From NCBI RefSeq assembly GCF_014651035.1, contig NZ_BMWC01000010.1:287140-351139 (forward strand): a stretch of DNA of 64,000 bases, written 5' to 3'. Shown piece by piece: positions 1-7,226 of this stretch (the first letter of the stretch is position 1; each line of letters opens with the position of its first letter). This DNA comes from Streptomyces lomondensis. Lineage in GTDB: Bacteria > Actinomycetota > Actinomycetes > Streptomycetales > Streptomycetaceae. A program made the translations under genes and the position numbers. Below the pieces are notes generated by a model. It had not been told where the DNA came from and did no database searches. It was given only the letters and a program-made list of their open reading frames with translations.

Positions 1-91
1 GCAGTCCGGCGTGGGCCGCGAGGGCGTGCGGTTCGCGATGGAGGACTACACCTACGAGCGCGTGATGGTCCTGGCCGGAATCACCCTCTAG
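1..91 (+). CDS. Aldehyde dehydrogenase, C-terminal fragment
   Basis: Only the last 29 codons are inside the window; the reading frame starts at base 2 and ends with TAG at 89-91. The peptide contains SGVGREGVRFAMEDYTYERV, which matches the extreme C-terminus of NAD(P)-dependent aldehyde dehydrogenases, where a S-G-x-G-R-E-G stretch is followed by a short helix and a final beta strand. The substrate cannot be told from this fragment. A strong hairpin follows, so it probably ends its own transcript and is not part of the sugar locus to the right. Confidence 0.6.
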   Translation, partial: QSGVGREGVRFAMEDYTYERVMVLAGITL

Positions 92-127
92 CTTATGGGA
101 ACCATTTTCATATAGGCTCTGCGAAGA

Positions 128-159
128 GGCCCGGCACCGATGCCTTCCGGTGCCGGGCC
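128..159. terminator. Bidirectional terminator hairpin
   Basis: A perfect 12-bp GC-rich stem (128-139 with 148-159) closes an 8-base loop. It lies between two convergent genes, the aldehyde dehydrogenase and the GH3 gene, and can serve both. There is no strong U-run, which is common for Streptomyces terminators. Confidence 0.8.
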
Positions 160-188
160 CCTTCTCTACGCCGGCCTGCTCCGGACCC

Positions 189-3026
189 TCAACCGGAGAA
201 GCCGACGTGCGCGAGCCGCAGCGGGCCGCGCAGCCTGAGGTGCACGTCGTGGACGCCCGCGGCGGCGACGGACGCGCCGAGGGAGACGTAGTCGTACGGG
301 CCTGATGTCGGTGCGGCCGTCGACAGCACCGCGAGCGCCGGGCCGCCGTCGAGGGACAGCTCGACCGTGCCCTCGCCCGCCACCTCCACCGTCACCCCGG
401 AGATGCCGCGCCCGAAGTCGCAGGCGCCGTAGACCAGTTCGCCGGAAGCCGCGTCCGCCGGCGTCACCGCGTCGCCCGACACCTTCGTCCGGTCCACGAT
501 GTCGATGCCGCGCTGCTCGTCGAAGCCGGCCGCGGCCAGACCGTGCGCCAGGACCGGGCGCGGCCCGGCCGGCTCGCCGTCGAGCGTGACGGTCGTCCGC
601 AGCCGGACGTCCTCGCTGGACGCTCCGGCCAGCAGCTCGTAGGCCCCGGGCTCCACGCGCCACCGGTCCTGGGCGACATCCCAGAACGCGAAGGCGGACA
701 GCGGGACGTCGAAGCTCAACTCGGCCGTCGCGCCAGGGGCGAGGGTGACGCGGCGGTGGTCCAGCAGCTCGCGGCGCGGACGCGGCACGGACGGGGCGAC
801 GGCCCTCGTGTACAGCTGGGCGACCTCGTCGGCCGTGACCTCACCGGTGTTGGTGACGGAGAAGGCGACACGCACCGCCCCGTCCTCGACGCTGGCCGTC
901 AGGTCGCCGTAGGAGAAGGACGCGTACGACAGGCCGTGTCCGAAGGGGAACAGGGGCGTGCCCTCGAAGTAGAGGTACGTCTGGCGGCTGCCGATCACGT
1001 CGTAGTCGAGGAGGCCGGGCAGGTCGGCGTCGTCGGCGTACCAGGTCTGCGGGAGGCGGCCGGCGGGGGAGACGTCGCCGGCCAGCACGCGGGCCAGGGC
1101 GGTGCCGGCCGCCTGGCCGCCGTGCGCGGTCCACAGTACGGCGGGGAGATCGGACGGGTCGACGGCGTACGGGTAGGCGGAGACCAGCGCGAGCACGGTG
1201 GCCGGGTTCGCCGCCCTTGCCGCCCGCAGCAGCCGCTCCTGCTGCCCGGGCAGGCGCAGGGTCGTGCGGTCCTCGGTCTCGCGGCCGTTGATGTGCGGGT
1301 CGTTGCCCGCGACCACCACGACCACGTCGGCCGCCGCGGCGGCACGCGCCACCGCCTCCTCGCCCCGCTCGGTGACGACCAGTTCGAAGACCTCGGGATC
1401 TTCGTCGGCAACCTTCAGGCCGTCGGCGGAGACACAGACATGGCGACCCGTCCCCAGATGCTTCAGGAGGTGCCCGTTCCCGTGCGGTTCCAGGCTGAAC
1501 GTCTCCTGGACGACCCAGCCGCCCGGCTGGTCGGCGGAGGCGCGGACGTAGCCGTCGTCGGCGACCGAGAGGTAGCGGCCGTCGGGCGCGCGCAGGGTGA
1601 GGACGCCCTCGCCCCAGTCGGCCAGGGCCAGTTCGGTGCCGGTCGCGTCGGTGGTGAGCGCGGGCAGGTCGGTGCGGCCCGCGAGCAGCGCCGGGTCGAG
1701 CGCGCCCTCGGCGCCGCGCACCGCGTCGTCGGCGTCCTCGGCCGCCGGCACGTGCAGGAACGCGCCCGCCGAGGTCCTCAGCCGGACCCGGTCCACGCCC
1801 TCGGCGAACTCCACCCGCTCCGCGCCGAACCGCTCGTACAGGCCCTCCAGCGGGGTCGAGCGGTGCAGGAGCGTGCCGCTGTACCAGTCGAGCTTGCACT
1901 CGTCGGCGAGCAGCCCGACCACCGCGATCCGGGTGTCGGGGGCGAGCGGCAGCACGCCGTCGTTCTTCAGCAGCACGATCGCCTGCTCGGCGGCCTCCTG
2001 CGCGAGGGCGCGGTGCGCCGGGGTGTCGAACTCGCTGGTCGCGTCGTGCGGGTCGTACTCCGGGTCGAACTCGCCGAGCCGGAAGCGGACCGAGAGCTGG
2101 CGGCGGACGGCCGTGTCGACGTCGGCCTCCGTCAGCAGGCCGCGCTCCAGGGCGCCGCGCAGGCGCCCGATCATCTGCGCGGAGTCCGTGCCGTGGTCGG
2201 TGAAGCTGTCGACCCCTGCGACGAGGGAGGCGGCGGTGGCCTCCTCGTGGGTGTCGTAGTAGTGCTCGGAGTCGACCAGGTTGCTCGGCGCGCCCGCGTC
2301 CGAGCAGACCAGCAGATCCTCCTCGGTCCAGGCCCGCAGGTGCTCGCGCAGATACGGGGAGACGTGGTTGGGCCGGCCGTTGACCAGGTTGTACGCCGGC
2401 ATCACGCCGGCCACCGCGCCCGCCTCGACGGTCTCGCGGAAGGCCCGCAGGTCGTACTCGTGCAGCACGCGCGGGCGCACCGAGCTCGACGTCGTGGCCC
2501 GGTCCGTCTCGTTGTTGTGGGCGAGCCAGTGCTTCAGCACGGGCGCGGTGCGCCAGTAGGTGGGGTGGTCGCCGCGCAGGCCGTGCGTGTAGGCGGTGGC
2601 GATCGCCGAGGTGAGCTTGGGGTCCTCCGAGTAGCCCTCCTCGTTGCGGCCCCACAGCGGGTGGCGCAGCAGGTTGACGACCGGCGCCCAGACGTTGAGG
2701 CCGACGCGCTCGTCCTTGGCGCGCATCGCCCGGACCTCCTTGGACACCGCGTCGCCGACGCGCCGCACCAGCTCCGGGTTCCAGGTGGCGCCGAGGCCGA
2801 CCGCCTGCGGGAACACCGTCGCCGGGCCCATCCACGCCACGCCGTGCAGGGCCTCCTGGCCGGTGCGGAAGGCGGCGACGCCCAGCCGTTCGACGGCGGG
2901 CGCGAACTGGTGCAGGAACGCGGTCTTCTCCTCCAGCGTGAGCCGCGACAGGAGGTCGTCGACGCGGTTCGCGAACGGCAGGCGCGGATCGCGGAACGGC
3001 GGCACGGGCGGCGTGGGTGCGGTCAC
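189..3026 (-). CDS. GH3 beta-glucosidase, probably cytoplasmic, with beta-trefoil-like insert
   Basis: Glycoside hydrolase family 3 protein of 945 residues, expected to remove beta-linked glucose from imported xyloglucan oligosaccharides. The GTG start at 3026 is chosen because AAGGGA lies 6 bases before it; a longer frame to 3083 would run over the operator. The TIM-barrel half carries the nucleophile Asp in VCSDAGAPSNL (about residue 243). The second alpha/beta domain is interrupted at about residues 416-556, where PA14 domains often sit in this family, by a segment with repeated GRYLSV/GRHVCV motifs that resembles a fascin/ricin-type beta-trefoil. A fibronectin III-like domain (about 706-810) and a CBM6-like C-terminal domain (about 821-945) follow. 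There is no signal peptide. It is transcribed away from the transporter operon under its own palindromic operator. A beta-xylosidase activity is the main alternative. Confidence 0.85.
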   Translation of the reverse strand: MTAPTPPVPPFRDPRLPFANRVDDLLSRLTLEEKTAFLHQFAPAVERLGVAAFRTGQEALHGVAWMGPATVFPQAVGLGATWNPELVRRVGDAVSKEVRAMRAKDERVGLNVWAPVVNLLRHPLWGRNEEGYSEDPKLTSAIATAYTHGLRGDHPTYWRTAPVLKHWLAHNNETDRATTSSSVRPRVLHEYDLRAFRETVEAGAVAGVMPAYNLVNGRPNHVSPYLREHLRAWTEEDLLVCSDAGAPSNLVDSEHYYDTHEEATAASLVAGVDSFTDHGTDSAQMIGRLRGALERGLLTEADVDTAVRRQLSVRFRLGEFDPEYDPHDATSEFDTPAHRALAQEAAEQAIVLLKNDGVLPLAPDTRIAVVGLLADECKLDWYSGTLLHRSTPLEGLYERFGAERVEFAEGVDRVRLRTSAGAFLHVPAAEDADDAVRGAEGALDPALLAGRTDLPALTTDATGTELALADWGEGVLTLRAPDGRYLSVADDGYVRASADQPGGWVVQETFSLEPHGNGHLLKHLGTGRHVCVSADGLKVADEDPEVFELVVTERGEEAVARAAAAADVVVVVAGNDPHINGRETEDRTTLRLPGQQERLLRAARAANPATVLALVSAYPYAVDPSDLPAVLWTAHGGQAAGTALARVLAGDVSPAGRLPQTWYADDADLPGLLDYDVIGSRQTYLYFEGTPLFPFGHGLSYASFSYGDLTASVEDGAVRVAFSVTNTGEVTADEVAQLYTRAVAPSVPRPRRELLDHRRVTLAPGATAELSFDVPLSAFAFWDVAQDRWRVEPGAYELLAGASSEDVRLRTTVTLDGEPAGPRPVLAHGLAAAGFDEQRGIDIVDRTKVSGDAVTPADAASGELVYGACDFGRGISGVTVEVAGEGTVELSLDGGPALAVLSTAAPTSGPYDYVSLGASVAAAGVHDVHLRLRGPLRLAHVGFSG

Positions 3027-3062
3027 GTGGGATTCCCTTTGCAATGGAGCGGCAAGGCCCTT

Positions 3063-3076
3063 TCGAAGCGCTTCGA
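3063..3076. promoter_or_regulatory. LacI-type operator upstream of GH3 gene
   Basis: Perfect 14-bp palindrome TCGAAGCGCTTCGA with the central CG typical of LacI-family sites, 37 bp before the GH3 start codon and directly downstream of its likely -10 element. Identical sites occur at 3246-3259 and 18924-18937, and a close variant at 18836-18848. The likely ligand is the LacI-family protein encoded at 17803-18816. Confidence 0.85.
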
Positions 3077-3105
3077 TGCTCATTCGACGTGGGGGCGGGT
3101 GTCAA
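3076..3105 (-). promoter_or_regulatory. Putative promoter of the GH3 gene
   Basis: On the minus strand TTGACA (3105-3100) is followed, after an 18-bp spacer, by GAGCAT (3081-3076) as a weak -10. The operator starts right after the -10, so a bound repressor would block the transcription start. The -35 is a perfect consensus match; the -10 is poor. Confidence 0.5.
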
Positions 3106-3107
3106 GA

Positions 3108-3122
3108 CACCTCGATGCAACA
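3108..3122. repeat. 15-bp element shared with the lacI upstream region (copy 1)
   Basis: The sequence CACCTCGATGCAACA occurs here and again at 18976-18990. In both places it lies 31-38 bp upstream of a perfect operator, in the same orientation relative to the leftward gene. It abuts the putative -35 of the GH3 gene. It may be a second regulator site; its role is unknown. Confidence 0.5.
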
Positions 3123-3245
3123 ACTCCGACCCATCGGCGCCATTCCAAGCGACATATGCGTCCGGTCGCGATCGCGCACAGCCCGGAGGAATCTTGTAAT
3201 CGCCCCTTGTGCACCCCTGGGCCTTCACTTAACCTCGCAGCAACA

Positions 3246-3259
3246 TCGAAGCGCTTCGA
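3246..3259. promoter_or_regulatory. LacI-type operator upstream of the transporter operon
   Basis: Second perfect copy of TCGAAGCGCTTCGA, 138 bp before the start codon of the sugar-binding protein. The distance suggests a long 5' leader or a promoter close to the site. Confidence 0.85.
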
Positions 3260-3397
3260 CTGTGAAGTCCGCCACCTGCTGGTGTGCATGCCTCGTCACG
3301 CGTCGGAGTATCGCTTCGGCTCAGCCAGTTCCACTCGAGACACCACAGCCGACGGCCCTCCGCCGGGTGTCCTGGTGCGCCATGAAGGGTTGACGCA

Positions 3398-5083
3398 ATG
3401 ACGCCGAACGCCGCCTCCGCCTCCTCCGGACCGAGCCGGAGAAGTTTCCTCGCCTCCACGGCGGTCGCCACCGCAGCGGTGGCGGGCGGGATGCCGCTGC
3501 TCGCCGCGTGCGGGGGGTCGGACAGCGGGTCCAAGGACGGCACCACGTCCGGCAAGAGCGCCAAGAAGCTGCTGCCGGCGTACGTCGCCAGCAACGTGGT
3601 GACGCCGGACATCCCGTCCAAGAACGGCTCCGCGATCGGCTTCACGAGCAAGCTGGACCTCGCCGACCTCAAGACCTCGGTCTCGAAGAAGCTCGGCAAG
3701 GGCAGCTCCATCAAGATCATGTCGCCGTTCTGGGGGACGCCGCCGAAGGGCGACAACCCCTACTACAAGGCGATGAACGACCTGATCGGCGTCGACATCA
3801 CCTGGCAGAACCAGGACGGCATCACCTACGACGAGAAGCTCGGCGCGGTCCTCGCCTCCAGCGACGTGCCGGACGTCGTGGTCATCCCCAGCTGGAACAT
3901 GGGCGGCAAGATACCCAGCGCCATCATCAGCAAGTTCGCCGACCTCGGCCCCTACCTGTCCGGGGACGCGGTCAAGAAGTACCCGAACCTCGCCGCCATC
4001 CCCAGCGAGGCCTGGCAGTACTCCATCTTCGGCGGCAAGCTGCGGGGCCTGCCCCAGCCCGCCCCCTCCGTCGTCGGCATCGTGCCCTTCTACCGCAAGG
4101 ACGTCTTCGACAAGGAGGGCTACGAGCTCCCCAAGTCGCCGGACGAGTTCCTCGCCCTCGCCAAGGAGATCACCCGGCCCAAGGCCAAGGTGTGGGCCTG
4201 TGACGACATGAAGTGGACGGCCTTCAACATCTTCGGCGTGCTGTCCGGCAGCGAGAAGCCGCTCGGCTGGAACCAGGTCGACGGCAAGCTGGTCTACCGC
4301 GTGGAGACCGAGGAATTCCTCGAGGCCCTGGAGTGGACGCGCAAGCTCTACGCTGCGGGCGTGGTCCACCCGGACGCCAAGGCGGTGAACCAGGGCACCG
4401 CGGGCGACCGCTTCACCTCCGGCCAGGTCCTGATGTACAACCAGAACATCTCGGACTGGTGGGGCAAGATGGCCGAACAGGCCGCCCAGAACAGGGACTT
4501 CCGCATCTCCGGCATGGACATCTTCGGCGCGGACGGCGGAGACCCCACGCTGTGGGCGGGATCCCCCGCGGGCATCTTCGCCTTCGTCAACAAGAAGGCT
4601 TCCAAGGCCGTCATCGAGGACGTCCTGGCCGCCGCCAACGTCACCGCCGCCCCGTACGGCACCAAGGAGTACATGCTCACCAACTACGGGGTGGAGGGCA
4701 CGCACTACACCGTCAAGGACGGGGTGCCCACCAAGAACGACAAGGGCAACCAGGAGGTCATCAACGCCTACGTGATGCTCGCCAGCCCCGCCCCGACCAT
4801 CGCGCACCCGGACTTCCCGGACATCGCGAAGGAGCAGGTGGAGTGGCAGCAGCGGATGGGCGCCTTCACCAAGAAGTCCGCCTTCTGGGGCATGCAGATC
4901 ACCGAACCGGCCCGCTACACCAACCTCTCCAACGACTTCGAGCAGCTGGAGGACGACGTCGTCCGCGGCCGCAAGAAGATCAGTGACATGCAGCAGGCCG
5001 TCTCCGACTGGAAGAGGCAGGGCGGCGACAAGCTTCGCGACTGGTACCAGAAGCTGCTCGACGACAACGGCTCCGCGCAGTAA
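3398..5083 (+). CDS. Extracellular sugar-binding lipoprotein of an ABC importer
   Basis: Solute-binding protein of 561 residues, the capture subunit of a carbohydrate importer, here inferred to bind xyloglucan oligosaccharides. The N-terminus has a twin-arginine-like motif (SRRSFLAS), a hydrophobic stretch and a lipobox LAAC, so the mature protein should be lipid-anchored outside the membrane. The length is greater than the usual 420-450 residues and fits the LplA-like group of family 1 binding proteins that pair with LplB/YtcP-type permeases. A GAAGGG ribosome site precedes the ATG. It is the first gene of the operon, followed 26 bp later by the first permease, and a palindromic operator lies upstream. 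The oligosaccharide specificity is inferred from neighbours only. Confidence 0.85.
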   Translation: MTPNAASASSGPSRRSFLASTAVATAAVAGGMPLLAACGGSDSGSKDGTTSGKSAKKLLPAYVASNVVTPDIPSKNGSAIGFTSKLDLADLKTSVSKKLGKGSSIKIMSPFWGTPPKGDNPYYKAMNDLIGVDITWQNQDGITYDEKLGAVLASSDVPDVVVIPSWNMGGKIPSAIISKFADLGPYLSGDAVKKYPNLAAIPSEAWQYSIFGGKLRGLPQPAPSVVGIVPFYRKDVFDKEGYELPKSPDEFLALAKEITRPKAKVWACDDMKWTAFNIFGVLSGSEKPLGWNQVDGKLVYRVETEEFLEALEWTRKLYAAGVVHPDAKAVNQGTAGDRFTSGQVLMYNQNISDWWGKMAEQAAQNRDFRISGMDIFGADGGDPTLWAGSPAGIFAFVNKKASKAVIEDVLAAANVTAAPYGTKEYMLTNYGVEGTHYTVKDGVPTKNDKGNQEVINAYVMLASPAPTIAHPDFPDIAKEQVEWQQRMGAFTKKSAFWGMQITEPARYTNLSNDFEQLEDDVVRGRKKISDMQQAVSDWKRQGGDKLRDWYQKLLDDNGSAQ

Positions 5084-5109
5084 CCCGGGCCCGAGGCAAG
5101 GAGACGGCC

Positions 5110-6147
5110 GTGTCCAACAGCACGGTGCCTCGCAGCAGGGCCGAGGCGGAGACGAGTGAGACGGCTTCCCGGGCGGCGGACGCTCCAGGGGGGCGGCCGG
5201 GGAAGAAGAAGCCCTCCGGCAAGCTGAGCCTCCGGCTGCGGCTGCGCCGCGACCGCACACTGATCCTGATGACCCTGCCGGCCGTCGCGCTGGTCCTGGT
5301 CTTCAACTACATACCGATCCTGGGCAACGTCGTCGCCTTCCAGGAGTACGACCCGTACGTCAGCGACAACGGCTTCATCGCGATGCTGGAGAGCCCCTGG
5401 GTGGGCTTCGAGCAGTTCCAGCGGGTCTTTGCGGACTCGGCGTTCTGGGACGCCGTGCAGAACACACTCGTGCTGTTCTTCCTCCAGCTGGTGCTGTTCT
5501 TCCCGGTCCCCATCCTGCTCGCGCTGCTCATCAACAGCGTGATCAGGCCCCGGATCAGGGCGGTCTCGCAGGCGATCCTCTACCTGCCGCACTTCTTCTC
5601 CTGGGTGCTCGTCATCACCGTCTTCCAGCAGATCTTCGGCGGCGCGGGCATCATCGCGCAGACGCTGCGGCAGCGCGGGTACGAGGGCTTCGACCTCATG
5701 ACCGACCCCGGGATCTTCAAGTTCCTGGTGACGGCCGAGGGCGTCTGGAAGGACGCGGGCTGGGGCATCATCGTCTTCCTCGCGGCGCTCGCCTCGGTGA
5801 GCCCCGACCTCTACGAGGCGGCGGCCATGGACGGGGCCGGGCGCTGGCGCCGTATGTGGCACGTCACGCTGCCCGCGCTGCGGCCCGTGATCGCCCTGCT
5901 GCTGGTGCTGCGCGTCGGTGACGCGCTCACGGTCGGTTTCGAACAGATCCTGCTGCAACGCGACGCGGTGGGACCAGGGGCGGCGGAGGTCCTCGATACC
6001 TACGTCTGGTGGAACGGCGTCCGCAACCAGGACTTCAGCTACGCGGCGGCCGCGGGGCTGATCAAGGGCCTGGTGAGTGTGGCGCTCGTCCTCGCCGCGA
6101 ACAAGGTGGCCCACTTCATGGGCGAGCAGGGGGTGTACAAGAAGTGA
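5110..6147 (+). CDS. Sugar ABC transporter permease, LplB-like
   Basis: Membrane subunit of 345 residues with about six transmembrane helices after a charged cytoplasmic N-terminus of some 50 residues. The cytoplasmic coupling loop is visible as EAAAMDGAGRWRRMWHVTLP, the EAA motif through which binding-protein-dependent permeases contact their ATPase. The GTG start follows AAGGAG by six bases. It overlaps the next permease gene by 4 bp, which indicates translational coupling and a heterodimeric channel. No ATPase gene is present in this operon. Confidence 0.88.
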   Translation: MSNSTVPRSRAEAETSETASRAADAPGGRPGKKKPSGKLSLRLRLRRDRTLILMTLPAVALVLVFNYIPILGNVVAFQEYDPYVSDNGFIAMLESPWVGFEQFQRVFADSAFWDAVQNTLVLFFLQLVLFFPVPILLALLINSVIRPRIRAVSQAILYLPHFFSWVLVITVFQQIFGGAGIIAQTLRQRGYEGFDLMTDPGIFKFLVTAEGVWKDAGWGIIVFLAALASVSPDLYEAAAMDGAGRWRRMWHVTLPALRPVIALLLVLRVGDALTVGFEQILLQRDAVGPGAAEVLDTYVWWNGVRNQDFSYAAAAGLIKGLVSVALVLAANKVAHFMGEQGVYKK

Positions 6148-7094
6148 CCGCCGTCATCGACAAGGCCGCCATCGAGGAGGCGGCGCGTGAACCCCGCTGG
6201 TGGGAGGCGCCGCCGAGGCCCGTCTGGGAGGAGGAGCCCAGCAAGGCCGGGGTCGCGGGCAAGGGCATCGTCCTGGCCGGCGCCTGTCTCGCCGTGCTGT
6301 TCCCGCTGTGGATCGTCATCGTCACGAGCCTGTCCTCGAAGAAGACCATCACCGAGGCCGGCGGGCTGGTGATGATCCCGAAGGACATCACCTTCATCGC
6401 CTACCAGGAGCTGCTGAGCGGCGGGCAGGTGACCCGGGCGGCGATCGTCAGCGTGGGCGTCACGCTGGCCGGCACGCTCTTCTCGATGGCGGTGTCGGTC
6501 CTCGCGGCGTACGGGCTGTCCCGGAGCGGGTCGCTCGGGCATCGCTGGTTCCTGATGACGTTGCTCGCGACGATGTTCTTCGGGGCCGGGCTCATTCCGA
6601 CGTATCTGCTGGTGCAGTCGCTGGGGCTGACGGACACCTATCTGGCGCTGATCCTGCCGAGCGCGGTCAGTGTCTTCAACATCCTGGTCCTGCGCGCGTT
6701 CTTCATGGGGATCTCCCCGGAGCTGATCGACAGCGCGCGGATCGACGGGGCGGGGGACTGGCGGATCCTGTGGCAGATCGTGCTTCCGCTCTCGCGGGCC
6801 GTGGTCGCGGTGATCACGTTGTTCTACGCGGTCGGGTACTGGAGCGCGTGGTTCAACGCGTCGATCTACCTCAGCGACCAGGACATGATGCCGTTGCAGA
6901 ACGTCATGATCCAGCTGGTGCAGAAGCAGGAGGCGCCGGTGGGGGTGAGCCAGGCGATCAAGACAGGGCAGATCTCCGGGCTGGCCATCCAGATGGCCGT
7001 GATGGTGATGGCGTTGCTGCCGGTTGCCGTGATCTCGCCGTTCGTCCAGAAGCACTTCAAGAAGGGCATGCTCACCGGGGCCGTCAAGGGGTGA
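6144..7094 (+). CDS. Sugar ABC transporter permease, YtcP-like
   Basis: Second membrane subunit, 316 residues, with about six transmembrane helices and the EAA-type loop DSARIDGAGDWRILWQIVLP. The start is the GTG that overlaps the TGA of the preceding permease (GTGA). The frame stays open upstream, but those codons lie inside the previous gene. With the preceding permease it should form the pore for oligosaccharide import. In Streptomyces many such importers are powered by the shared ATPase MsiK encoded elsewhere (established for the genus); that is assumed here because no ATPase lies nearby. Confidence 0.88.
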   Translation: MTAVIDKAAIEEAAREPRWWEAPPRPVWEEEPSKAGVAGKGIVLAGACLAVLFPLWIVIVTSLSSKKTITEAGGLVMIPKDITFIAYQELLSGGQVTRAAIVSVGVTLAGTLFSMAVSVLAAYGLSRSGSLGHRWFLMTLLATMFFGAGLIPTYLLVQSLGLTDTYLALILPSAVSVFNILVLRAFFMGISPELIDSARIDGAGDWRILWQIVLPLSRAVVAVITLFYAVGYWSAWFNASIYLSDQDMMPLQNVMIQLVQKQEAPVGVSQAIKTGQISGLAIQMAVMVMALLPVAVISPFVQKHFKKGMLTGAVKG

Positions 7095-7154
7095 TGACCC
7101 CTGGATGAGTTCTCCCCGTAGGGCTGTCGGTTGTTTGTCGTGTGCCGCTGCGTC

Positions 7155-7184
7155 GTGGCTTGTCGCGCAGTTCCCCGCGCCCCT
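7155..7184 (-). repeat. Dispersed intergenic repeat, copy 1
   Basis: A 30-bp core that on the minus strand reads GGGGCGCGGGGAACTGCGCG followed by ACAAGCCAC. It lies between the second permease and the GH74 gene, and recurs at 25104-25132 and 42540-42569. This repeat is very abundant in intergenic regions of Streptomyces chromosomes (recalled, not checked). It contains a short GCGC-GCGC stem. Confidence 0.75.
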
Positions 7185-7226
7185 GAGGGCATCCACTTCC
7201 TCCCTTTGCATGAACCGAGGTATGTC

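Larger units (their letters stand above)
3027..3397. promoter_or_regulatory. Divergent control region between GH3 and the transporter operon
   Basis: This 371-bp stretch holds no credible gene. It contains the GH3 operator and promoter on the left, the 15-bp shared element, and a second operator at 3246-3259 in front of the transporter operon. A TTGTGC motif near 3208 with TTAACC about 16 bp later is a weak candidate for the rightward promoter; the operator would lie just downstream. Confidence 0.6.

Noticed and set aside
3017..3199. Small open frame (60 codons) in the GH3-transporter divergent region
   Set aside because: It overlaps operator and promoter elements, lacks a ribosome site and shows no recognisable protein.
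543..3401. 952-codon open frame on the plus strand opposite the GH3 gene
   Set aside because: It is antisense to a well-supported GH3 gene, composed of Arg/Gly/Val-rich sequence typical of shadow frames in high-GC DNA, with no ribosome site or family features.
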